The notes beneath the pieces were generated by a model. It did not search any database. It saw nothing but the letters and a program-made list of their open reading frames with translations, and was not told the origin of the DNA. A program made the position numbers and the translations under genes. A stretch of DNA of 64,000 bases, from the NCBI RefSeq assembly GCF_029633825.1, contig NZ_CP090640.1, forward strand, positions 496,001 to 560,000, given 5' to 3'. This DNA comes from Burkholderia contaminans (lineage in GTDB: Bacteria > Pseudomonadota > Gammaproteobacteria > Burkholderiales > Burkholderiaceae). Below are positions 57,639 to 64,000 of the stretch, one piece after another. Position 1 is the first letter of the stretch. Every line of letters begins with the position of its first letter.

Positions 57639-58129
57639 GCGGACGAGCCGTGCGGCGCGCGCGACAGTGCCACGCGCGCGGGCAGTTGCAGGATCGCCTC
57701 GGCGTTCGACGGCGAGAAGCAGCGCGCGGCCGCCTCGCGGAACGGCAGCCACGCATGATCGACATGCTCGCGCGGCGACAGCGTCACGTCGACGCGATGC
57801 GGCACGCACAGGCCGAACCAGTGCTCGACATTGCGCGTGACGCCCGGTGCATAGCGGTGCAGGTATTGCGGATAGATCGCGTATTCGATCTTGTGGCGCC
57901 AGTCGACGAGCGCACTGGCCGGCACTTCCGGCGTGCCGACTGCGATGCCGGTCTCTTCGGCCACTTCGCGCGCGGCGGTGAGCGCGAGCGGCTCGTCGAG
58001 CGCGTCCTTCGAGCCGGTCACCGATTGCCAGAAATCAGGCTGGTCGGCACGCTTGATCACGAGCACATCGAGGTCGGGCGTGTAGATCACGACGAGAACG
58101 GATTCGGGGATTTTCGGCGGCTTCGTCAT
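57635..58129 (-). CDS. nudB: Dihydroneopterin triphosphate diphosphatase
   Basis: A 164-residue Nudix hydrolase that removes pyrophosphate from dihydroneopterin triphosphate in folate synthesis. The Nudix box ends REVAEETGI at about residues 52-60, preceded by a GSKDAL...E segment with one extra residue compared with the strict consensus. The N-terminus (PESVLVVIYTP, VLVIKRADQPDFWQSVTGS) is typical of NudB. ATG 58127-58129 is used; an overlapping ATGA links it to clsB downstream. aspS lies upstream on the same strand. Confidence 0.87.
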   Translation of the reverse strand: MTKPPKIPESVLVVIYTPDLDVLVIKRADQPDFWQSVTGSKDALDEPLALTAAREVAEETGIAVGTPEVPASALVDWRHKIEYAIYPQYLHRYAPGVTRNVEHWFGLCVPHRVDVTLSPREHVDHAWLPFREAAARCFSPSNAEAILQLPARVALSRAPHGSSA

Positions 58130-58203
58130 CTTTGTTTCATGCAGCACGGGGCCGCGCGCCGGGCAAATGCTCCGAACGTGCGGCAAGTGCTGCGACTGTA
58201 CCG

Positions 58204-58235
58204 CAAAAAACGAAAAAGGCGCATCGCTGCGCCTT
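58204..58235 (-). terminator. Rho-independent terminator after aspS
   Basis: AAGGCGCA (58216-58223) and TGCGCCTT (58228-58235) pair across TCGC. On the minus strand TTTTTCGTTTTTT follows. It lies 53 bp after the aspS stop and separates it from nudB. Confidence 0.88.
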
Positions 58236-58288
58236 CTTCATGTGCGTCGTGTGCACGTGGACGCACACACGGCCGGGTACGAAGCGCG

Positions 58289-60091
58289 TTACGCCTTCGG
58301 CTGTTCCGGCTGACGCAGACGGATGTGCAGTTCGCGCAGCTGACGCTCGTCGACCGGGCTCGGCGCCTGCGTGAGCAGATCCTGCGCACGCTGCGTCTTC
58401 GGGAACGCGATCACGTCGCGGATCGAATCGGCGCCGGCCATCATCGTGACGATGCGGTCGAGACCGAATGCGATACCGCCGTGCGGCGGCGCGCCGTACT
58501 GCAGCGCGTCCAGCAGGAAGCCGAACTTCAGTTGCGCTTCTTCCGCACCGATCTTCAGTGCACGGAACACCTTGCTCTGCACTTCCTCGCGATGGATACG
58601 CACCGAGCCGCCGCCGATTTCCCAGCCGTTCAGCACCATGTCGTAGGCCTTCGCGAGGCAACGGCCCGGATCCGTCTCGAGGTACTCGAGGTGCTCGTCC
58701 TTCGGGCTCGTGAACGGGTGGTGAGCCGCGACGTAGCGTGCATCTTCGTCGTCGTATTCGAACATCGGGAAGTCGACGACCCACAGCGGCTTCCAGCCGG
58801 CCTGGACGAGGCCGTTCGCCTTGCCGAATTCCGAATGACCGATCTTCAGGCGCAGCGCGCCGAGGCTGTCGTTGACGACCTTCGCGCGGTCGGCCGCGAA
58901 GAAGATGATGTCGCCGTCTTCCGCGCCGGTGCGCTCGAGGATCGCCGCGATCGATGCGTCGTGCAGGTTCTTGACGATCGGGCTCTGCAGGCCGTCACGG
59001 CCCTTCGCCTTCTCGTTGACCTTGATCCATGCGAGGCCCTTCGCGCCGTAGATGCGCACGAATTCGGTGTAGCCGTCGATGTCGCCACGCGACAGCTCGC
59101 CGCCCTTCGGCACGCGCAGTGCCGCGACACGGCCGTCCTTCGCGTTGGCCGGCGTGCTGAACACCTTGAAATCGACGTCCTTCATCGCGTCGGTCAGCTC
59201 GGTGAATTCGAGCTGCACGCGCAGGTCCGGCTTGTCCGAACCGAAACGCGCCATCGCTTCCGAGTACGGCATCACCGGGAATTTTGCGTCGAGCTCGACG
59301 TCGATCGTCGTCTTGAAGATGTGACGGATCATGTCTTCGAACAGGTCACGGATTTCCTGCTCGCCGAGGAACGACGTTTCGCAGTCGATCTGCGTGAATT
59401 CCGGCTGACGGTCGGCACGGAGGTCTTCGTCGCGGAAGCACTTGGTGATCTGGTAGTAACGGTCGAAGTTCGCGACCATCAGCAGCTGCTTGAACAGCTG
59501 CGGCGACTGCGGCAGCGCGAAGAACTGGCCTGCGTTCACGCGCGACGGCACGAGGTAGTCGCGCGCGCCTTCCGGCGTGCTCTTCGTCAGCATCGGCGTT
59601 TCGATGTCGATGAAACCCTGCTCGTCGAGGTACTTGCGCGCTTCGATCGCGACGCGGTAGCGCAGGCGCAGGTTGTGCTGCATTTGCGGACGGCGCAGGT
59701 CGAGCACACGGTGCGTGAGGCGCGTCGTTTCCGACAGGTTGTCGTCGTCGAGCTGGAACGGCGGCGTGACCGACGCGTTCAGCACGTTCAGTTCGTGGCA
59801 CAGCACTTCGATCTTGCCGCTCTTCAGGCCGGCGTTGACCGTGCCTTCCGGACGGTTGCGCACGAGGCCCTTGATCTGCACGCAGAACTCGTTGCGCACG
59901 CCTTCGGCGGTCGCGAACATTTCCGCACGATCCGGGTCGCACACCACCTGCACGAGGCCTTCACGATCGCGCAGGTCGATGAAGATCACACCGCCGTGAT
60001 CGCGGCGGCGCTGCACCCAGCCGCACAGCGACACGGTTTGGCCCAGCAGGTGTTCGGTCACGAGACCGCAGTATTCAGTACGCATCGACAT
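58289..60091 (-). CDS. aspS: Aspartate--tRNA(Asp/Asn) ligase, non-discriminating type
   Basis: A 600-residue class II synthetase. The OB-fold anticodon domain is followed by the catalytic core with motif 2 [18 protein letters not shown] and motif 3 [10 protein letters not shown]. At the anticodon loop-contact site the chain reads RRRDHGG (His32), where E. coli has Leu. This is the residue linked to non-discriminating enzymes that also charge tRNA(Asn) and need GatCAB. Start at ATG 60091 or 60085. It is followed by a terminator and preceded by the DUF502 gene on the same strand. Confidence 0.94.
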   Translation of the reverse strand: MSMRTEYCGLVTEHLLGQTVSLCGWVQRRRDHGGVIFIDLRDREGLVQVVCDPDRAEMFATAEGVRNEFCVQIKGLVRNRPEGTVNAGLKSGKIEVLCHELNVLNASVTPPFQLDDDNLSETTRLTHRVLDLRRPQMQHNLRLRYRVAIEARKYLDEQGFIDIETPMLTKSTPEGARDYLVPSRVNAGQFFALPQSPQLFKQLLMVANFDRYYQITKCFRDEDLRADRQPEFTQIDCETSFLGEQEIRDLFEDMIRHIFKTTIDVELDAKFPVMPYSEAMARFGSDKPDLRVQLEFTELTDAMKDVDFKVFSTPANAKDGRVAALRVPKGGELSRGDIDGYTEFVRIYGAKGLAWIKVNEKAKGRDGLQSPIVKNLHDASIAAILERTGAEDGDIIFFAADRAKVVNDSLGALRLKIGHSEFGKANGLVQAGWKPLWVVDFPMFEYDDEDARYVAAHHPFTSPKDEHLEYLETDPGRCLAKAYDMVLNGWEIGGGSVRIHREEVQSKVFRALKIGAEEAQLKFGFLLDALQYGAPPHGGIAFGLDRIVTMMAGADSIRDVIAFPKTQRAQDLLTQAPSPVDERQLRELHIRLRQPEQPKA

Positions 60092-60158
60092 GATGTTTGC
60101 TTTCGTTCGGTTTGATCAACGGGCGCCGCAACGCGCGGCCCGGGCGATGATTCTTTAC

Positions 60159-60809
60159 TTACAGCGGCGGCTCGACGGGGCGGCGTGCAGGCGCCGGAGC
60201 CGGCGCCGGGGGCGCCACCACGCCCATCGAGACGATGTACTTGAGCGCGGCATCGACCGACATGTCGAGTTCGATGACTTCGCTCTTCGGCAGCATCAGG
60301 AAGAAGCCCGACGTCGGGTTCGGCGTCGTCGGGATATAGACGCTCACGTATTCTTCCGTCAGATGATTGAGCACGTCGCCGCCCGGCGTGCCGGTCAGAA
60401 ACGCGATCGTATACGAGCCGCGACGCGGGTATTCGATCAGCAGCGCCTTGCGGAACGCGTTGCCGCTGCTCGACAGCAGCGTGTCCGACACCTGCTTGAC
60501 GCTCGTGTAGATCGGCCCGACGACCGGGATGTGACGCACCACGGCGTTCCACCACGTGACGAGCTTCTGGCCGATGAAGTTCTGCGTGGCCAGCCCGACG
60601 ACGAAGATGAACGCGAGCGTCAGCACCGCGCCGATCCCCGGCAGATGGAAGCCGAGCAGCCGCTCGGGCTGCCACGATTCGGGCAGCAGGAGCAGCGTCT
60701 GGTCCATCGTGCCGATGATGAGGCCGAGCACCCACAGCGTGATCGCGAGCGGGACGAGAACCAGCAAGCCGGTCAGGAACACCGTTTTCAGGGTCGTCTT
60801 TTTCATCAT
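60159..60809 (-). CDS. DUF502 family membrane protein
   Basis: A 216-residue inner membrane protein of unknown function. Two hydrophobic helices (about 10-32 and 58-78) are followed by a soluble domain with the conserved HIPVVGPIYTSVKQV and TPNPTSGFFLMLPKSEV segments of DUF502. The C-terminus is Pro/Ala-rich. The start is MMKKTTLK at 60809 or 60806. It lies between fmdB and aspS, a conserved place in Burkholderia as I recall. Confidence 0.87.
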   Translation of the reverse strand: MMKKTTLKTVFLTGLLVLVPLAITLWVLGLIIGTMDQTLLLLPESWQPERLLGFHLPGIGAVLTLAFIFVVGLATQNFIGQKLVTWWNAVVRHIPVVGPIYTSVKQVSDTLLSSSGNAFRKALLIEYPRRGSYTIAFLTGTPGGDVLNHLTEEYVSVYIPTTPNPTSGFFLMLPKSEVIELDMSVDAALKYIVSMGVVAPPAPAPAPARRPVEPPL

Positions 60810-60870
60810 CTGCCGTCAATGAACCGCGCCGGCGGCGCGGGTTGGTCGCAGCCCGGCCGGGCCGCGACGG

Positions 60871-61218
60871 TCAACTGCTGGCGGCGGGCGCTGCAGCCGG
60901 GGCGGGCGCGGCGCTCGTCGTCGTGCTTTCGGAACTGCTCGATGCAGCCGGCGCGGCCGCAGCGGGCGCGGCTTCCGTTGCGCCAGCCGGGGCTGCGTCG
61001 CCCGACGCCGTTGCCGGCGCGCTGGTGCCGCCCGAACCGCCGCGGAAATCGGTGACATACCAACCCGAACCCTTCAGCTGGAAGCCCGCCGCAGTAACCT
61101 GCTTGCGAAAGGCATCCTTCCCGCATTCCGGGCACTGCGACAGCGGCGCGTCGCTCATCTTCTGGAGCACGTCCTTCGCGAAACCACACGCTTCGCATCG
61201 ATAGGCGTAGATCGGCAT
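60871..61218 (-). CDS. FmdB-family zinc ribbon protein
   Basis: A 115-residue protein. The N-terminal zinc ribbon MPIYAYRCEACGFAKDVLQK carries Cys8, Cys11, Cys29 and Cys32. GSGWYVTDFRG follows, typical of FmdB-type regulatory proteins whose role is unclear. From about residue 72 the chain is a low-complexity Ala/Pro/Ser/Thr tail. GGGAAA precedes ATG 61216-61218. Same strand as the DUF502 gene downstream. Confidence 0.87.
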   Translation of the reverse strand: MPIYAYRCEACGFAKDVLQKMSDAPLSQCPECGKDAFRKQVTAAGFQLKGSGWYVTDFRGGSGGTSAPATASGDAAPAGATEAAPAAAAPAASSSSESTTTSAAPAPAAAPAASS

Positions 61219-61313
61219 GATATTTTTCCCGCGGAAACTGGAAACGGCTTGCAAAACCTTGAATTATAGCCGAAACCCTGCCGCACTCCGGCAACGGCCG
61301 CGACACCCGCGCA

Positions 61314-61940
61314 TCAGCGGCGGCGCCACGTGAGCCAGCGCTCGTTCCCTTCGAATACGGGCAGCGAATCGGTTACAGGCAAATCCTCGACCAGCTCGAA
61401 GTGCGGCGTGAGCAGCGCATCGAGTTCGGCACGCTCGATTCCGAACGGCGGCCCCTTCGGTTTCGCCATCAGGAAGAAATAGCCGGCCAGCAATCCGTCA
61501 GCAGGCAGCAGCTCGGCCATGCGCGCCGCATAGTCGGCACGCATGGCCGGCGGCAGCGCGCACAGGAACGCACGCTCGTACACCCACTGCACGTCGAACG
61601 GCGGCCGGTACGCAAAGAAATCGGCCTGTTCGACGACTTCCGCGTGCGCGCCGAGCTGCGCCTTCGCGGCAGCCACCGCCTGCGCGGCGAAATCGATCGC
61701 ACGCACGGGCCAGCCGGCTTCGGCCAGCCACCCGGCCTCCTGCGCACTGCCGCAGCCGGGAATCAGCACCGCGCACGGCTCGAGCCGATGCGCGAACACG
61801 CTGAAACCCTCGGGCACGCCACCGAATTCCCACGGCGTCACGCCACGCTCGAAACGCTCGTCCCAGAACGATGCGTTGCCGGGATCGCGCGTCGTGAAAT
61901 CGGCGGCTGACGGTATGGCGGGTTGCTTCGGATCGGCCAT
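61314..61940 (-). CDS. SAM-dependent methyltransferase, thiopurine methyltransferase-like
   Basis: A 208-residue class I methyltransferase. The SAM-binding loop VLIPGCGSAQE is at 58-68, the acidic strand end at RAIDFAAQAV, and DFFAY near 112. WDERFERGVTPWEFGG near the start is typical of the TPMT-like family, which includes thiol and selenium/tellurite methyltransferases. The substrate is not known. GGAG lies 8 nt before ATG 61938-61940, which I prefer over ATG 61961. It follows ubiB by 17 bp on the same strand. Confidence 0.86.
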   Translation of the reverse strand: MADPKQPAIPSAADFTTRDPGNASFWDERFERGVTPWEFGGVPEGFSVFAHRLEPCAVLIPGCGSAQEAGWLAEAGWPVRAIDFAAQAVAAAKAQLGAHAEVVEQADFFAYRPPFDVQWVYERAFLCALPPAMRADYAARMAELLPADGLLAGYFFLMAKPKGPPFGIERAELDALLTPHFELVEDLPVTDSLPVFEGNERWLTWRRR

Positions 61941-61957
61941 CGCCCTGCTCCTATCGG

Positions 61958-63535
61958 TCATGTGCCGTACGCGAGCGCCAGCAGCACACGCGCGACGAGC
62001 GCCCCGACGCCGACGGCGAGGCCGAAGATCAGCAGCGCCTGCAGCAGCCGGTTCGTCCGCTTCTGCTCGACGAGGACCTGGCGCATCAGGTCTTCGCTCG
62101 CGGCCCGCGGCGCGTCATGGCGCGCGGCCATCGCGTGATGGATCAGGCGCGGCAGTTGCGGCAGCGTCTTGCTCCACTGCGGCGCCTCGACCTTGAAGCG
62201 CTCGTACCAGCCGCGCAGACCGATCTGCTCGGTCATCCAGCGCTCGAGGTACGGTTTCGCGGTCTTCCACAGGTCGAGCTCGGGGTCGAGCGAACGGCCG
62301 AGGCCCTCGACGTTCAGCATCGTCTTTTGCAGCAGCACCAGTTGCGGCTGGATCTCGACGTTGAAGCGGCGTGACGTCGAGAACAGGCGCATCAGCACCT
62401 GGCCGAGCGAGATGTCCTTCAGCGCGCGGTCGAAATACGGCTCGCACACCGCGCGGATCGCGCTTTCGAGCTCCTCGACGCGCGTTTCGGGCGGCACCCA
62501 GCCCGATTCGAGGTGGAGCGTCGCCACGCGATGGTAGTCGCGCTTGAAGAACGCGAGGAAGTTCTGCGCGAGGTAGTTCTTGTCGAAATCGGACAACGCG
62601 CCGACGATCCCGAAATCGAGCGCGACGTACCGGCCGAACGTGTTCGGATCGAGGCTCACCTGGATGTTGCCCGGGTGCATGTCCGCGTGGAAGAAGCCGT
62701 CGCGGAACACCTGCGTGAAGAAGATCTCGACGCCTTCGCGCGCGAGCTTCTTGATGTCGACGCCGGCCGAACGTAGCGTCTCGACCTGGCTGATCGGCAC
62801 GCCGGTCATGCGCTCCATCACGAGCACCTGCGACGTCGAGAAATCCCAGAACATCTCGGGCACGAGCAGCAGGTCGAGGCCCGCGAAGTTGCGGCGCAGC
62901 TGGCTGCCGTTGGCGGCCTCGCGCATCAGGTCGAGCTCGTCGTGCAGGTACTTGTCGAATTCGGCGACGACCTCGCGCGGCTTCAAGCGCCGGCCATCGG
63001 CCCACATGCGCTCGGTCCAGATCGCGATGTCGCGCATCAGCGCGAGGTCGGAGTCGATCACGGACAGCATGTTCGGGCGCAGCACCTTGACGGCGACGGC
63101 CTTGCCCGCGTGCTGGCCCTGCTTGAGCTTCGCGAAATGCACCTGCGCGATCGACGCGCTCGCGACCGGCTCGCGCTCGAATTCGTCGAACAGCTCGTCG
63201 ACCGGCGCACCGAGCGACTTCTCGATGATCCCGATCGCGACCGCCGAATCGAACGGCGGCACCTGGTCCTGCAGCTTCGCGAGTTCGTTCGCGAAATCGA
63301 CCGACAGCAGATCGCGGCGCGTCGACAGCACCTGGCCGAACTTCACGAAGATCGGGCCGAGGCTTTCGAGCGCGTGACGCAGCCGCACGGCAGGCGGATC
63401 GGAGTAGCGGCGGCCAATCGTCGTGATCCGCAACAGCAGCTTCACGCGCCGGTCGTCGATCCGGGACAGCATCACTTCGTCGAGACCAAAGCGGATGACG
63501 GTGTAGACAATCTTGATGAAACGGAAAATGCGCAT
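61958..63535 (-). CDS. ubiB: Ubiquinone biosynthesis protein UbiB (atypical kinase/ATPase)
   Basis: A 525-residue member of the ABC1/ADCK/UbiB family needed for ubiquinone synthesis. The family KxGQ motif reads KFGQVLSTR (65-73), the Ala-rich nucleotide loop is ASASIAQVH, and the catalytic part includes [13 protein letters not shown]. Two C-terminal hydrophobic segments (about 490-522) anchor it. It directly follows ubiJ (12 bp) in the order ubiJ-ubiB. Confidence 0.94.
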   Translation of the reverse strand: MRIFRFIKIVYTVIRFGLDEVMLSRIDDRRVKLLLRITTIGRRYSDPPAVRLRHALESLGPIFVKFGQVLSTRRDLLSVDFANELAKLQDQVPPFDSAVAIGIIEKSLGAPVDELFDEFEREPVASASIAQVHFAKLKQGQHAGKAVAVKVLRPNMLSVIDSDLALMRDIAIWTERMWADGRRLKPREVVAEFDKYLHDELDLMREAANGSQLRRNFAGLDLLLVPEMFWDFSTSQVLVMERMTGVPISQVETLRSAGVDIKKLAREGVEIFFTQVFRDGFFHADMHPGNIQVSLDPNTFGRYVALDFGIVGALSDFDKNYLAQNFLAFFKRDYHRVATLHLESGWVPPETRVEELESAIRAVCEPYFDRALKDISLGQVLMRLFSTSRRFNVEIQPQLVLLQKTMLNVEGLGRSLDPELDLWKTAKPYLERWMTEQIGLRGWYERFKVEAPQWSKTLPQLPRLIHHAMAARHDAPRAASEDLMRQVLVEQKRTNRLLQALLIFGLAVGVGALVARVLLALAYGT

Positions 63536-63547
63536 GCCCTGCGGCCC

Positions 63548-64000
63548 TCAGTGCGCGCCGCGCGGGTCGGAACCCGTGCGCGCGCCGATTTTTTGTTCGA
63601 GTCGCTCGACCCGCTTTTCGACCCGTGCGAGCGCATCGCGTGCGCGCGCCAGCTCGGCGTCGAAGCCGCCGAGCGACGCGCGCCGGACGACTTGCGGGTT
63701 CTCGTCGAGCCAGTATTCGGCGACGGAATCGAGCACGTTGCGGCCGGTGCGGCGCGCGCGCGCGCCGGCGTCGCGCACGACCGTCGCGATCCGGTGTGCC
63801 GCCGCGTCGCCGACCAGCTTCGCGAGATCTTCTTCAGGTTCCCAGCGCAGGTGCTCGGCCAGCTTCGCGATCTGCGTCGCGAATTCCGCATCGCCCTCGA
63901 TCTTCACGTGCTTCATCACGGCCGCCTGGCCGCCCTGCAGGAACGCGGCGACCGTGTCGCCGGCAAGCGCGATCGACACGTCGACCTGTTGCGCATCGTG
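63548..64000 (-). CDS. ubiJ: Ubiquinone biosynthesis accessory factor UbiJ (SCP2 domain), C-terminal part
   Basis: The last 150 residues of a minus-strand gene that continues past the right edge. The GDAEFATQIAKLAEHLRWEPEEDLAKLVGDAAAHRI segment is characteristic of UbiJ, whose SCP2 domain binds ubiquinone intermediates in the Ubi metabolon. The C-terminal 30 residues form an amphipathic, coiled-coil-like helix (ARVEKRVERLEQKI). The frame continues upstream of the GTG at 63979. It is the first of ubiJ-ubiB here; ubiE is expected just outside. Confidence 0.87.
   Translation of the reverse strand, partial: HDAQQVDVSIALAGDTVAAFLQGGQAAVMKHVKIEGDAEFATQIAKLAEHLRWEPEEDLAKLVGDAAAHRIATVVRDAGARARRTGRNVLDSVAEYWLDENPQVVRRASLGGFDAELARARDALARVEKRVERLEQKIGARTGSDPRGAH

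Overview
The window is a 64 kb piece of a high-GC (about two thirds G+C) betaproteobacterial chromosome, almost certainly Burkholderia and most likely from the main chromosome of a B. cepacia complex strain or close relative. The evidence is gene content and order (lptD-surA-pdxA-rsmA, miaB-phoH-ybeY...corC-lnt, glyQ-glyS-gmhB-plsC, ubiJ-ubiB...aspS), strong G/C third-position codon bias, and a non-discriminating-type AspRS. Most of it is dense core genome, with one visible accessory patch at about 34.15-36.2 kb. The assignment comes from recognising protein families and was not checked against a database.

Layout. 0-3 kb: the start of a CopD-like membrane protein, divergent from a two-gene cytochrome c operon (diheme plus triheme). 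3-6 kb: RhlE RNA helicase, convergent with and overlapping a pair encoding a ferritin-like di-iron protein and a possible FMN split-barrel protein. 6-14 kb: a cytoplasmic-type gamma-glutamyltransferase and the glycerol locus glpR / small winged-helix-like gene / lipoprotein / glpD-glpK-glpF. 14-19 kb: HAD phosphatase, riboswitch-controlled ribB, cupin-XRE regulator, and an MFS/LysR divergent pair. 19-27 kb: miaB-phoH-ybeY-chaC-small lipoprotein-corC-lnt. 27-34 kb: TPR-glycosyltransferase, glyQ-glyS-gmhB-plsC and a YgjP-type metalloprotease. 34-36 kb: a frameshifted IS200/IS605-type tnpB with an intact-looking right-end hairpin, and an AT-richer gloA. 36-44 kb: EamA transporter and, on the minus strand, lptD-surA-pdxA-rsmA, with amgK-murU divergent from lptD. 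45-49 kb: an ATM1-type ABC exporter, acyl-CoA thioesterase, nitrate-reductase-associated protein and fdhD. 49-56 kb: a fatty acid beta-oxidation operon (tetR, acyl-CoA dehydrogenase, FadN-like bifunctional enzyme, thiolase, enoyl-CoA hydratase). 56-64 kb: clsB, nudB, aspS, DUF502, fmdB, a TPMT-like methyltransferase, ubiB and the partial ubiJ.

How the genes work together. GlpF, GlpK and GlpD take up, phosphorylate and oxidise glycerol, with GlpR as the likely repressor acting at a TTCG-rich site before glpD. LptD and SurA build and fold the outer membrane, while AmgK and MurU recycle peptidoglycan sugars. GmhB, PlsC, Lnt and ClsB serve LPS heptose, phospholipid, lipoprotein and cardiolipin synthesis. 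The fad-like operon is a complete beta-oxidation cassette with its own TetR regulator and a candidate operator upstream.

No clear new multi-gene system is present. The most interesting items are the decayed TnpB with a possible omega-RNA end, the di-iron/flavin gene pair, a CsoR/CstR-like palindrome before a tiny winged-helix-like gene, a long coding N-terminal extension on YbeY, and unusual motif residues in GlpF and AmgK. No rRNA, tRNA or CRISPR array was seen.
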